A DNA stretch of 64,000 bases from Mayamaea pseudoterrestris (GCA_027923505.1 BROI01000004.1:496001-560000), one strand, 5' to 3'. Positions 1 through 10,566 are shown, counted from the stretch's first letter. Made by a program: numbers and translations. The notes: generated from the sequence alone by a model not told the origin.

Positions 1-594
1 CTGTTGCGAAACGTGTCGGTGGCAATGCGCAGGTTGGACCACACTTCCCATGGCAACGCCTCTCGTGCTAAATGATTGCCCATCTTATGTGCATGTCGGA
101 GAGTCCGTGAGCAGCAGGTGCCACCCCAGCCATCCATAACAGTGGTTGTCAAGCAGTTACAAGTGTCCGACATGGGATGTAGGTTGGACTCATCGCATGC
201 GCTTTCTGGTCTTTGCGAAAATTTGTCTCGATGATGCATAAAATCTACGTGGTCGGTTATCTGCTGTAAAAGGAAGACGAGATATCAGAATGAGTATCTT
301 TCTGTATAGAGAATCATCTGATGCGAACATCACGCGACGCAAAGGTTTTCTGCTTCCCGTGCTGAAATGAACGACACAGGCAAGGCCTCGATACCTTAGA
401 CGATTCCGTACAGCTGAAAGATGACTCACATTCACCTCCGGCACAGGGAATAAAGCGTGGTACCAGAAGACGAAAGCTGGCACGATCACGAACAAGGTCA
501 AGGTGATCGATCCGCTACGACGGAACAATTGGCGACGGCGACAGCACCTCCTTCGACCAAAACTCATCCATGTCTTGTCAACTGTGATAGGCAT
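1..594 (-). CDS. Unknown type II membrane protein, two exons seen, 3' part beyond the left edge
   Basis: Exon 1 is 430-594 and exon 2 is 263 down to the window edge. The intron (264-429, 166 bp) has a GTGAGT donor and a TTTTACAG acceptor, both in phase 0, and exon 2 stays open to base 1. The ATG at 594 is preceded in frame only by TTA and TTG codons. The product begins with an Arg-rich cytoplasmic stretch (residues ~10-25). One hydrophobic segment (~27-45, rich in L, F, V) follows, then a lumenal region that includes a Cys-rich stretch (CNCLTTTVMDGWGGTCC). This is the usual topology of Golgi enzymes, but I do not recognise the family. The donor choice is not certain because a weaker GTGAAT lies just upstream of it. 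Inference is limited to a type II secretory-pathway protein. Confidence 0.55.
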
Positions 595-898
595 TAACAA
601 ATTTGTATACTTGATTCATCATTAGTAATTATTATGATTTGCTAATGCCGGCAAGTTGGCGCAAAGCGAATGCTCAATCGAATGAGCGGTCTTGTAGCTC
701 ATGGTGAGTTGCGAAAGGATGAACGGCGGCGTCGCAGTTGATAACGCTCCGACATCAGCTACCTATGCAAGTGGTCAACTCTTGACTACGAGTACGAGCC
801 TTTTTCGTATGATACAAAGAAACTAGGATGACTTGATAATTTTTGGCTACCGGTAGTTCCTATCCGCTACTGCACATTGAACCCCTGCTGCAGGTATG
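595..898. other. Intergenic spacer with one CTACCGGTAG palindrome
   Basis: This spacer lies between the start of the leftmost gene and the 3' end of the SUV3 gene, both on the minus strand. It should therefore hold the promoter of the former. I see no coding exon. A perfect 10-bp palindrome CTACCGGTAG sits at 847-856. Confidence 0.5.
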
Positions 899-3601
899 TT
901 ACACATCCTCGACCATCCACTTGTCAGGGTCGTCCACCTCCTTCTTCGCTTTTGTTTTCAATTCTGATGCAGTCGATACACTTCGAAGCATCAAGTCACG
1001 CTTTATATACGAATGATCGAGCTTCAGCTTATCACTGAGCATCAAGCCCTCGCCAATAAGTTCCATTGTCCTCTCCTTGCGCGACAGCGCCGCTTGCTGT
1101 TCCATCAAATTTACTGGCGGAAACTTGTTTTGCAACCAAAGAAATAGTTCTAAATGCGAGTAAATAGAACATAGTCGCGAGAGATCTTCAAAGGTTTTGG
1201 GAGGCTTTGGTCGCAGATTCTGCGGCAATCCAGGCACCTCTCGACTTGCCAATTTGGCAGCAAATTTCTTCAAGACGTCCATTGATTCCTTGGAACTCTC
1301 CACGATCGGCGACATGCAAAGGTTATACTTGTCGCGTATAGATAAATTGAATTTCTCCAATTGCTTCGCTACAATCATCATGGCAGTTTGGCGACACAAG
1401 AAGTATCCACTCTTCAACTTGGCCATGTCACTGAAATGGCCCATGATATTGTGCAGACTGCTCACGCGCTTACTCAACCCATAGGAGCTGACGGTTTGGT
1501 GAAACAACTCGACGTGACCGGCAGTAGGCACAAGTCCTGCACTTTGTATTGGACTCACTGGCGTCGACATGCATTTGCGCAAATGAGCCATGTCGTCGGG
1601 GCTTCGGCACGTTACCACGCCTTCGGGAAAAGGACTGTTGCGACGGCCGGCGCGTCCGCTAATCTGTTTCACTGCCGAGTGGTCCAACTGGGTGATACCA
1701 GAGCCATCTTGCTTGTACATGCTGTTGAATATGATCCTTCGAATGTTTAAGTTGAGGCCCATGCCTATTGCATCGCTTGCGACCAACACGTCGTAACCAG
1801 AATCAGGATCGTTGAAACGTCTCGCTTGTTCTGTTCGTGTCAGCGGCGGCAACGATCCGTAGACGACACAGCACTTGTGAGAAGTCTGGGTCTCAATTTC
1901 TCGCTTAATTGCAAACAAATCATTGCGGCTAAATGCCACGACGCAGTCGCCTGGTTGAACCGTCTTGTAGCTTCCGACTTCTTCCGACGAGCTTGCAAGA
2001 CTACGATCTGCGACCGTCAACTCAGTGAATCGTTCGTACGATCGAAACTCAAATTCGTCTCCGCAGTTTGCGACAATGCGCTCGACAAGATCCTTGGCCT
2101 CGAGACCTCCACAAACATGAATCTCCTTGCAACGGCTACCCAGCAGTGCTCTCGTCCATGCAAAGCCGCGATGATTGTCGCTCATCATTTGAATTTCGTC
2201 AATAACAACAACATCATAATCGACAGTGAGGTCTGCCATTTCTACCGTGGCGGCCCCATGGGTTTCAAATGGAACTCTTAAAATTTCTTGTCCAGTGTAA
2301 AGGCTGCAGTAAACACCTGCTGCTGTTAACTTCTCAAACACCTCCACCGCCAGCAGTCGCAGCGGCCCAAGGTACATGCCCTTCTTCGCCTCCTTCAATC
2401 GCTCCAGTGCCTGGTACGTTTTGCCACTGTTGGTTGGTCCGCCATGATAGATAATCTTTCGTCGATCCAGCCGAGCGTACGAATACCACTCGTGCGGCTT
2501 GGTAAGGTCTGTATTGTCGTCCAACTCTTGGAACTGCTCCACCATTTGAGCGTGCCGCGTACGAACGTGCTCCGCAAGTGCTTCGACAATAACTGGTCGA
2601 CATTCGTCCAGCACCATGGTTGCTGGCTGAATCTCTTCTTTAGTAAATGGAACATGCCTCAATGTGTGGTCTATATCGCGTTGAATGTTTTCCATGTAGT
2701 ATCCTGCAGACAAGGCAAGAGCATTGTTATGTTGTAACAAGCGCTCCTTTTCGCGCACCATTTTGGTGAGCTCAATGAGCCGTTCGCGTCTGCTGTGGGC
2801 GAGCGCCTCCAACGCTACTCGTTTCTCCTTTTCTTGCCCGGACTTGAATATAGAAGACACATATTGCACCGTATTGTCTAGAAGCGATGAGTCTGGTTGT
2901 TGCTCCGGCTGTTGATTGTCGGTTTTGATCAATTCATCGAGCTCTTCCTTTAAACCCACCAACTCGTCTTGCAGTGTTTGAACTTGCGACTCGTGGTAGG
3001 CTACTTCAGACTGTCGCGTCGCCATTTGCTGCATGAGTGTCTCATGCTTTTTAGTATATTGTAGTGTTCTTTGATACTGTCTCGCAAACTTTGCCTTGCC
3101 AAAGCCAGTTGGCAGTAATCGTTCCATGACGTCTTGCAACTTTTGATTCGTCTTGAACACTTCCTGAAAGGATGGCAAGCAATCGGAATAAAATGACATG
3201 TATTCTTCTTGAGACGACTCGTCTGGCTCCAATGCAAAGATTACGTCATTGCGCCATGATGAATCTGCATTCAGCAAGTAAACAAGGTTGCTGGCGGCAA
3301 GTGCACGAGGCGAAAACGATTGACGGTTGTCACTGATGCTGCTATTACGAGAGAGACTATGCTGCTGCAACGCTTCTAGTATCTGTTTCTTCCCTTGAAG
3401 CTTTTGCTTCTGAGGTTTCTGTGCTCGCGTAGCTTGCTGCTGGTGCTGAGCCGATCTTTCGCGATTCTTCCTCCTCGACGTCGACGCTGACGACAGTAAG
3501 CGCAAGCTTACCGGCCGGCAGACGTCGCATGGCGAAACTTTTCGCAACAATCTAGCGGAAGCATTATTGGCAGCTTGAAGGGTGGCTCTTTGCATGCTCA
3601 T
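899..3601 (-). CDS. SUPV3L1: SUV3-type mitochondrial ATP-dependent RNA helicase
   Basis: The predicted product is 900 aa. SUV3 helicases unwind RNA in mitochondria (and in some lineages plastids) as part of the degradosome. The helicase core has a Walker A GPTNSGKT (~residues 388-395), a DEIQMM Walker B (~468-473), a YGSLPPLTR motif, the SDAIGMGLNLNI segment and a QISGRAGRR motif VI, all in the SUV3 order. The C-terminal helical region typical of the family follows. The N-terminal ~370 residues are longer than in animal SUV3. They start with an Arg/Ser-rich stretch that could be an organelle presequence, followed by a Gln-rich segment and a heptad-like region (~195-300) that looks coiled coil. 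The start is the ATG at 3601. The gene is one uninterrupted frame, divergent from the prolyl hydroxylase gene with a 229-bp spacer. The family call is secure; the exact organelle is inferred. Confidence 0.93.
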   Translation of the reverse strand: MSMQRATLQAANNASARLLRKVSPCDVCRPVSLRLLSSASTSRRKNRERSAQHQQQATRAQKPQKQKLQGKKQILEALQQHSLSRNSSISDNRQSFSPRALAASNLVYLLNADSSWRNDVIFALEPDESSQEEYMSFYSDCLPSFQEVFKTNQKLQDVMERLLPTGFGKAKFARQYQRTLQYTKKHETLMQQMATRQSEVAYHESQVQTLQDELVGLKEELDELIKTDNQQPEQQPDSSLLDNTVQYVSSIFKSGQEKEKRVALEALAHSRRERLIELTKMVREKERLLQHNNALALSAGYYMENIQRDIDHTLRHVPFTKEEIQPATMVLDECRPVIVEALAEHVRTRHAQMVEQFQELDDNTDLTKPHEWYSYARLDRRKIIYHGGPTNSGKTYQALERLKEAKKGMYLGPLRLLAVEVFEKLTAAGVYCSLYTGQEILRVPFETHGAATVEMADLTVDYDVVVIDEIQMMSDNHRGFAWTRALLGSRCKEIHVCGGLEAKDLVERIVANCGDEFEFRSYERFTELTVADRSLASSSEEVGSYKTVQPGDCVVAFSRNDLFAIKREIETQTSHKCCVVYGSLPPLTRTEQARRFNDPDSGYDVLVASDAIGMGLNLNIRRIIFNSMYKQDGSGITQLDHSAVKQISGRAGRRNSPFPEGVVTCRSPDDMAHLRKCMSTPVSPIQSAGLVPTAGHVELFHQTVSSYGLSKRVSSLHNIMGHFSDMAKLKSGYFLCRQTAMMIVAKQLEKFNLSIRDKYNLCMSPIVESSKESMDVLKKFAAKLASREVPGLPQNLRPKPPKTFEDLSRLCSIYSHLELFLWLQNKFPPVNLMEQQAALSRKERTMELIGEGLMLSDKLKLDHSYIKRDLMLRSVSTASELKTKAKKEVDDPDKWMVEDV

Positions 3602-3830
3602 CAATTGTTAATATTGGTGCAATGTATCATATAAGGCGATTCATGGTCGCTGCTCGTTTGCGTCTCGTTCCATGACGAAATGTCGCTGCGGGACTGATAT
3701 GCACGGTGCGACTTTTACAAAAATAATGACCATGACCAACGTTCTGTGGCAATGGCAAGGTTTCGACGCTGCCCACCCTTCGCGTTCCCACCTGCTAACA
3801 AGTAAACTATAACAACAGAACCAAAGAGAT

Positions 3831-5441
3831 ATGAAGCGACTATGCAGTGCTACCATCTGGCTGTTTCTGATACACATGACTACATTCATTCGAGCAGACG
3901 AATCAAGTGACTTGTTTCCTCCCCAGCACTGCGCCGAGTGGAGCGGCGCCCAATGCTCCTGGGAGCCAAACCTTGCCAAAATGACAGTCGACTTTGGTGC
4001 CGGCTACAAGGAGCCCTTTTATGCCTACGTAACTCCCGACGTAGCAACCTTTTACAATGAAACGAAAGGCAGTCGACCGGAAGTGGCGCCACGATTCACT
4101 GGGCTCTACGGCAAGTTCATCAACCTTGGCAAGGATGCTTTATCAGTCTATTGGGATGGCGGAAAAGGAACAGAGCCAACTTTTATTTCAGATATTGAAC
4201 CATTTGGTGCTACTGGTACAAGTACATATCCAAATCACGTCTTCTTCACCGTCGTCAAGGCGGATCCTGAGAAGCGCGAGGTGCAACGATGGACCATCGC
4301 CAGCGACAATATGATATACTACTACGATCCTTACAAGGGCACGGATGCTGCAGCCAAAATATTGACGAGTCATGAGCTACAGCTGTATCAGATGCAGCTA
4401 CAAAATCTAGTCTTTGCGCATCAATATAAAGATTTCACTGGCCGCGACTGGCTCGGCTTATACAAGCAAAAGAAACCCCCGCGATTCCACATGTGGAGAG
4501 CTGATAGTCTTGGGCAAACATACGATATTCAAACCAAGGAGATTCACTTTGTGGAAATACCTCATCAAGAGGAACTCGAGCGAGGCATGTCAGCCTACGG
4601 TCCCCGACCCGACCAGGTTGATCGCATGCGCAAGCATCGCGACACGCACACGACGCTCAATTTGACCATGACGGTTCTGAGCTGCGCACCGCGTGTCTTC
4701 GAAATCAAGAATTTTCTCAGCAACGTGGAGGTGGATCACATTCTGCAGGTCGCCGCTCAAACCGACTTGCATCGATCCACCGTGAGTGGAGGTGGCGGCA
4801 TGGATACTTCGCAGCACACGTCCAACACGCGAACATCCAAAAACAGTTGGCTGCCCCGACGAACCGACTTTGTCATTGACACCATTTACAAGCGAGCCGC
4901 TGACGTTTTGCAAATGAACGAAGCCTTGCTTCGATCGCGACGAGCGTCGGAAATTAGCGAAATGCCCGAGTCGCACGTGAGCGTGGCGGAGCGACTGCAG
5001 CTGGTGCACTACGAACCGGGCGAGCAATATGCAGCGCACCATGACTTTGCCATGCCTGGATTGGTCAATTACCAGCCATCGCGGTTTGCAACGATACTCT
5101 TTTATTTGAATGACGACTTTACGGGCGGCGAAACAAGTTTTCCGCGATGGCTCAACGGAGAAACGGACCGGCCGCTAAAGGTCAAGCCCGAAAAGGGCAA
5201 GGCTGTGTTATTCTACAGCATGCTGCCGGATGGAAACTACGATGAACGGTCGCAGCATGCTTCGTTGCCAGTCAAGGAGGGCGAAAAGTGGTGCGTATCC
5301 GGATGCGGGCTGCAGGGAGGCTTTGATTCCGTCATTCATCCTTCCAACATCTCACTCCCTCTTGCTCTTTTCATCTCCAGGCTGATTAACCTATGGGTTT
5401 GGGATCCCATACTAGATCACACCGTAGCTGATCACCTGTAA
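3831..5441 (+). CDS. Secreted/ER prolyl 4-hydroxylase with an extra N-terminal beta-rich domain
   Basis: Exons 3831-5290 and 5381-5441 give 506 aa. The intron (5291-5380, 90 bp) splits the Trp codon of the EKW motif; splicing restores the conserved LINLWVWDP C-terminus. Because it is 90 bp with no stop, the unspliced frame stays open. Residues 1-22 form a signal peptide. The C-terminal ~220 residues are a 2-oxoglutarate/Fe(II) dioxygenase fold: H403-x-D405 (YAAHHDF), distal H476 (SQHASLPV) and K486 for 2-oxoglutarate, plus LFYLNDDFTGGETSFP. It should hydroxylate prolines in secretory proteins. Residues ~95-140 (FINL...VYW...PFG...STYPNHVFF) resemble the VHL beta domain pattern; this is inferred by eye. 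The P4H call is firm. Confidence 0.9.
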   Translation: MKRLCSATIWLFLIHMTTFIRADESSDLFPPQHCAEWSGAQCSWEPNLAKMTVDFGAGYKEPFYAYVTPDVATFYNETKGSRPEVAPRFTGLYGKFINLGKDALSVYWDGGKGTEPTFISDIEPFGATGTSTYPNHVFFTVVKADPEKREVQRWTIASDNMIYYYDPYKGTDAAAKILTSHELQLYQMQLQNLVFAHQYKDFTGRDWLGLYKQKKPPRFHMWRADSLGQTYDIQTKEIHFVEIPHQEELERGMSAYGPRPDQVDRMRKHRDTHTTLNLTMTVLSCAPRVFEIKNFLSNVEVDHILQVAAQTDLHRSTVSGGGGMDTSQHTSNTRTSKNSWLPRRTDFVIDTIYKRAADVLQMNEALLRSRRASEISEMPESHVSVAERLQLVHYEPGEQYAAHHDFAMPGLVNYQPSRFATILFYLNDDFTGGETSFPRWLNGETDRPLKVKPEKGKAVLFYSMLPDGNYDERSQHASLPVKEGEKWCVSGCGLQGGFDSVIHPSNISLPLALFISRLINLWVWDPILDHTVADHL

Positions 5442-5686
5442 TGATATCATCTTGCGTTGCTAGGCATACCGTACTGTAGCTTATTTGCACAAGTAAGTAA
5501 TAAACGGTTAACTTACGGTTTCTTAGTACAGTTTACGGTACTACGCTTGCGGCCCGCCAGCGCCAGCCGGCCAAGCAAGTCTGAAAAGTTCGTCGATCGA
5601 CGACGACCATGGGAATTCCCGACCGACAGCAGTTTGGAAATCCCGTCAGACGGCTACTTTTGATTAAACATTATTGACATAACCGC

Positions 5687-8600
5687 ATGTCCTATTTACA
5701 AGCTGCTGCCAGCAGCGGCAATGGTCTTAGCAATATACATCAACAGCGAATTCGACATTTTCTGCAGCCACCTCCAACTTCCTTCACCCTCGTGGCGGCC
5801 ATTCACTTGCTGCAACCCCAAACCATTGGCCAAACAGTTTATTTGCTAGAAAAGGACTACTTGGAAAACTGGCTATGCTGGGCCTTGCATCAAGACGTCG
5901 TGACTTCCGAGGAGTCGCGCGTGCGAGAAGCCATTCGCATGGCGGCGCAGAGCTTGGGCTTGGTTCCACCGAACGAAAACAACCAGTACAAGTCACCTGG
6001 ACCAATCGACTCGACGAGACTATCCATTGAAGGTCATCCATTGCTATTAAATCCTTTTGTCAGAATACACAAGGATATTCGACAGCCAGCTACTAGAGGT
6101 CTTCCAAGGGTGCGATCGGCCCCAAGCAACGAATGGACGGGCAGCAAGGAAAACGGATACGCGCTTGGATCACCCGCCGACGACTCGACCGTTGTGGCGG
6201 ACGATCGCATTGAATGCGTGTCAGTTCCAGAAGCCTTTTACGAGACGATACGAGCCGTGCATGGCGTCGTGTGCGAGGATGGTTACTCCGTTTCCTTTCA
6301 GCCGCCAATGAGCGAGCGACGACTGCTGCTGCATCATTCGCATACGCGACAATCTGCAATGGACGCGCCAGCAAGACCGGTAGAGTTTCGACGCAAAGTG
6401 GTTCGAACGAGTCCAAAGCCTACGTCGCGAAAGGCGGAACATGAATCGCTCATGGAACGACTCATGCAGGAGGAGTCGGAACGAGAGTCGCAGTCAAATT
6501 CATCCTGCGTTGACGTGCATCCATTGAAATTGACCTATAGCATTGTACACGAAGAAAATGCATATGAATCGTTTGATGAGCGACCTCAGGATGGATTTGT
6601 ACTTGTATCGCGCGAGTCGGCGGCCATTGATGCTCTGACGGCACTGCTAAAGTCTGTCGAGCCAGACAAGGGAAGCTCGTCGGTGCGACTATGGAGCAGA
6701 CATCGCAACCATAACGCGACAAAATCGGGAGATGGATATGAGCTGGTTGACTTTAAATATTTGGAGGAAATGATAAAGCGATCTACTGGCGAAAAAATAC
6801 AACAGACCGTTCAGGAGTGGGTTGACCAACACTCGGCAAACACTGCCAGCGGAAAAACGTTGCACGTAATGGTGGAGTCACGCAAAACAATCAACGTGCC
6901 ATGGCCGCGACATAAATTGGAACTCATGAACCGCATTCAAGTCGGCGACTATGTGGATGCACAAGATGTTGCCGGAAAGTGGTACGAAGCAATCGTACGC
7001 AAGATTGAAGCAGATACAATCACTGTTCACTACTTTGGATGGGCATCGCGATGGGATACTACAATAAAGCGGCGAATAGACGTGGCACCAGTTGAAGGTT
7101 TGAACACAAAAATTTCTTGTCCAGCACCACTGTGGTCGAGGACGAGGAGATGGCGAGAACGAGTGCGCGTCGGAGAGATTGTCGAGGTACGAGACGTGTC
7201 CAGTCGGGTCGATCGACCAAAGTGGTACAGGGGAGAAATCAAGAGCGTTGGAGGCGCAAACGATCCGTTACGTCAAGTTGTAGGAGGCGCCATTTTGGAG
7301 GAGTATTCTTTGAATGGTCAAAGCGACAAAAAGGAACATTTGATATTGTTGAGGCGGACGCAGCAGGTCCTCGTGCAGGTTGATCAGGAGCAAAACACAA
7401 AGGCAGGTAATGCGGCAACATCCCCAGGCGAAGCTGATCTTGCGGCTGGTTTAACTCCACAGCCTCCTTTTCTGAGATGGATCAACCTATACGGAGAAGA
7501 ATTGTGCTTGTACGGAACGCATTTGAAGATTGAAACAAGCCTTGTCGGGCCAGTGACAATTCGCTACGAAACGGATGGCAAACGCAAACCAGTGGAAGTG
7601 TTGAACGCCAAGCACCCCATGCTTGGGGCAGGTTTCATGCGCGAGTCGCTTCGCGGTATGCCGCCCGGACCTGGCGCCGTGGGGCTTCAGAATTTGGGAA
7701 ATAGTTGCTTCATGAACAGCATCATCCAATGTCTCAATCACATTGAACCGTTGACCCAATACTTTTTGAACGACAGATATGTCGATGACTTGAACACGCG
7801 AAACCCGCTTGGAAGCGGTGGCAATGTTGCACAAGCCTACGCGAGTCTTCTCAAGCGAATTTGGAGCGGAGAATATTCCATACAAGCGCCTCGCGCCCTG
7901 AAGCAGACTGTCGCAGCCTTTGCGCCACAGTTTGACAACTGCTATCAGCACGACAGTCACGAGTTCTGTCAATTTCTAATGGATGGCTTGCACGAAGATC
8001 TAAATCGAGTCAAAACGAAACCGTACGTTGAGGAACTGGAGGGGCGCGGAATGCCAGACGCCAAGGCTGCCATTGAGTCTTGGCGAAAACACTTGCTTCG
8101 ACATGACAGTCTTGTCGTAGACCATTGTCAAGGCAGAGGAATCGATCAAATTTGACGTCTTTAGTTCCATCTCTGTCCCGCTCGTCCAGCAAAAGAACAG
8201 ATCCGTCATCAAGCTCGAAGACTGCCTGGAAAAGTTTATGGAAGGCGAGCAACTGGACGAACACAATGCATGGTACTGTCCTACCTGTCGACAACACGTT
8301 TGCGCTCTCAAGATGATTGCCTTATGGACTGTGCCGGATGTGTTGATCATACACCTCAAGCGCTTTACGTTTGACCACTGCATGCCGACGGGCAACATGA
8401 TTCGCTACAAGATGGATGACACGGTCGAATTCCCAGTCCATAGACTTGACTTGTCGGAACACGTCCTTGGACCCATAGATTCGAATGCGCCTCCCGTTTA
8501 CAAGCTCTTTGGCGTCAGTGAGCACGTTGGACCAACCGCCAATTCTGGTCACTACACTGCCACCGTCCGCAACTCGATTGACAACCAATGGTATCGATAC

Positions 8601-8942
8601 AATGACTCGCATGTTGGTCGGACCAGTGGCGAAGCATCCATTTTGGGTGGCGCATATCTGCTGTTTTACGTTCGCGAAAAGGGACTATGCCAGTGGGGAG
8701 GCATGGCGCGCGTCATGAAGGAGCTTGACATTGATCCATACGGAGGCTTGTTGACCGATCAGGAGGGATTTCAACAAGTTCGAACCAAGAAGAAAAAGAA
8801 GGGAGAAGACTCGTCGCGGGCATCGAGAACGTCGCGCGATTCGACTCGTACAGGCATGTCGAGAACGTCGCGGGGCTCCAAGGCTTCGCGGTCATCGTCG
8901 TCAAGGCGAGAGGAGGTAATTCATAATCCTAGAGATATTTAA
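5687..8942 (+). CDS. USP-family ubiquitin carboxyl-terminal hydrolase (DUSP-like and Tudor-like modules), frameshifted
   Basis: This is a deubiquitinase of the USP4/USP15 type, ~1080 residues in all. N-terminal ~20-130 resembles a DUSP domain (SPGPIDSTRL...LNPFVRIHKD). Around 405-520 are two short Tudor/chromo-like repeats (GDYVDAQDVAGKWYEA and a second copy). The catalytic Cys box is GLQNLGNSCFMNSIIQCL. The His box is SGHYTATVRN...WYRYNDSHV. The first frame stops at 8155. The continuation, from about 8131 in the next frame, encodes ESIKFDVFSSISVPL and the second zinc-ribbon pair WYCPTC. The first CxxC pair, which family members carry just after 'DHCQG', is missing at the junction 8129-8133. 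Either the locus has a ~35-40 bp deletion (real or assembly) or it is a damaged allele. The C-terminus is Ser/Arg-rich. Confidence 0.85.
8129..8133 (+). other. Frameshift/deletion junction in the USP gene (CAAGG microhomology)
   Basis: The reading frame changes here. Upstream reads H-C-Q-G (TGT CAA GG) and downstream reads K-A-E-E-S-I-K-F-D (AAG GCA GAG). A CAAGG that could end the lost 'C-K' codons (TGC AAG G) would be identical to the one in the Q-G codons, so slippage between short direct repeats is a simple explanation. The event would remove the first zinc-binding CxxC. Confidence 0.6.
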
Positions 8943-9123
8943 GCAAAGAGTAAGAAAGTCGTTGGATGTTGTGGCATGTTAATGTAGAAGTATTGCTCTT
9001 GCCATCTAATGAAAAGGTCTACAAGATTGCGAAACGATACAAAGGCTACCTTGATAGCTCGATAACGGATTAAAAAGCCTTACAGTAACTTTATATAATA
9101 ACACGACGCCACAGCGAGAGTAT

Positions 9124-9846
9124 CTAACGATAACGCTTGAGGCGCATCGTGTTGCGTCGCAACCAGGATGCCCGGGCGGATCCTCCAATAATGCCATTGG
9201 CGCGGTGTCCCTTCTTGCGCAGTCCACGTCCCTTGCGTCCCGCCGATGTGAGTCCCCGGCATTCGCGGTGCTTGTGCACTCCATTGACGATCCAATTGAT
9301 GCGTGGGTCGTTGCGAATGACCTTGTGGGCTGGATCAACGAGAATGACTTCGTAGTACTTCATGGTGGCGTCCTGGTTGACCCAGTAGGAGTTGAGCACG
9401 CGCAAGTTGCTGTACTGGCGGCCGACCTTTTCCTCGGCGACGGACTGCAAGTTGCGTTCAAATTTGAGCTGGTTGATACCTTGGTTCTTGGGCTTACCGA
9501 AGACCATACCTGTAGAATAGTAGCAGTAAATGGGATAGAATTAAGGTGAGATGAAGTTTCGAATATGCTATGGCACGTCGCCTGTTTCATCAACAATATC
9601 CTCCAAGACCTCACCTCTATGATTCTGACGCTTGCGTCCTCCACGTCTGACTCCGGCGCGCACAATGACGTAACCCTGCTTGGCCTTAAAACCAAGACGA
9701 TGAGCCTTGTCGGTCCGCGAGGGTCGGTGCAGCGAGCAAATGTTGGGTCGCTGGCGGTACTCCCAGGCGCGGACGCGCAGCAAGAAGCGGAGCGCATCAG
9801 ACTGCTTGTGGCGCCACAGCTCCTCCATGTACTTGTAAGCTCCCAT
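9124..9846 (-). CDS. RPL15: Cytosolic ribosomal protein L15 (eL15)
   Basis: Exons 9615-9846 and 9124-9509 give 205 aa, the normal family length. The 105-bp intron (9510-9614) has a GTGAGG donor and a CTACAG acceptor within a Gly codon. The protein starts [20 protein letters not shown] and carries the conserved [56 protein letters not shown] and [17 protein letters not shown] stretches of 60S protein eL15. It is a component of the large subunit. It is divergent from RPL28 across a 246-bp spacer, which suggests a shared promoter for two ribosomal genes. Its 3' end converges with the USP gene 181 bp away. Confidence 0.97.
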
Positions 9847-10092
9847 GGTGAATGAATATGAACGTTGAGTAAGTGAACAAGAGTTGGAAGGCGAGTCCGA
9901 GATGAACCGTCTGCGACAAGCAGTTTCTGTCGCGATGGACGGCCGCTGTCACTTACCGTTCTACTAAAACCTAAGGAGACCCGGAAGCCGACTCGAGCCA
10001 ACACCACGAGACGACATCGAGCCTCATCGCCTGTCTTGATCTGCTTCGACTCTGTTTCCTTGTCACTTTCATCAATTGTCTTACTATACAAA
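9847..10092. promoter_or_regulatory. Divergent promoter between RPL15 and RPL28
   Basis: The 246 bp between the two ATGs must hold both 5' leaders and promoters. The RPL28 side is pyrimidine-rich just before the ATG (ctgtttccttgtcactttc), as expected for a ribosomal-protein leader. No TATA box was obvious. The call comes from gene arrangement only. Confidence 0.45.
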
Positions 10093-10566
10093 ATGGTCGC
10101 CATTCCTGATCAGCTAGTCTGGGAACTCACCCGACGCAACAATGCCTTTTTGAAGAAGAAGAATGGTCACACCAAGCGATCCGGCGCGATTCAATTCTCC
10201 GTCGAAAGGGGCAACCTCAAGAGCATCAACCAGCTCAAATACAGTGGGATCGCCAACGCTAAAGTCACTGACATTGTCTTTACCCAGAAACATGGAGCCG
10301 TCTTGGTCACCAAGTCGGCCAGCAAGTGCCACACCAAGCCAAACAAAGCCATGACGAGCACCAGCGTCGGCAAGGACTTTCGTCGGTCGGAAAACATTAT
10401 CGTCAAGCAAACGGTGGACAATTACTATCGTCCGGACCTCAAGGCTGCGGCACTCGCCAAGTATACCAAGGTGTACCAAGCGAACCGACGCGCCAAGGGA
10501 ATCACCAAGCCAGTGCCAATCAAAAAGGGACGGGGCAATCACAAGGCAACATCAGCGGAGGAGTAA
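10093..10566 (+). CDS. RPL28: Cytosolic ribosomal protein L28 (eL28)
   Basis: A single exon encodes 157 aa, basic throughout. The ATG at 10093 is chosen because MVAIPDQLVWELTRRNNAFL matches the conserved eL28 start (V-x-D-x-L-x-W-x-x-x-R-x-N-x-F-L). The frame is open further upstream, but that part has no family resemblance. Other diagnostic stretches are ERGNLKSINQLKYSGIAN and the central SENIIVKQTVDNYYRPDLK. It is a large-subunit protein. It lies head to head with RPL15. Confidence 0.93.
   Translation: MVAIPDQLVWELTRRNNAFLKKKNGHTKRSGAIQFSVERGNLKSINQLKYSGIANAKVTDIVFTQKHGAVLVTKSASKCHTKPNKAMTSTSVGKDFRRSENIIVKQTVDNYYRPDLKAAALAKYTKVYQANRRAKGITKPVPIKKGRGNHKATSAEE

Noticed and set aside
8123-8139. 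A 10-nt GT...AG in the USP gene as a mini-intron
   Set aside because: Far too short for splicing, and removal would not restore the missing CxxC.
9510-9614. Possible box C/D snoRNA in the RPL15 intron (TGATGA present, GATGAA...TTCATC inverted repeat)
   Set aside because: No D box (CTGA) at a suitable place and no terminal stem around both boxes.
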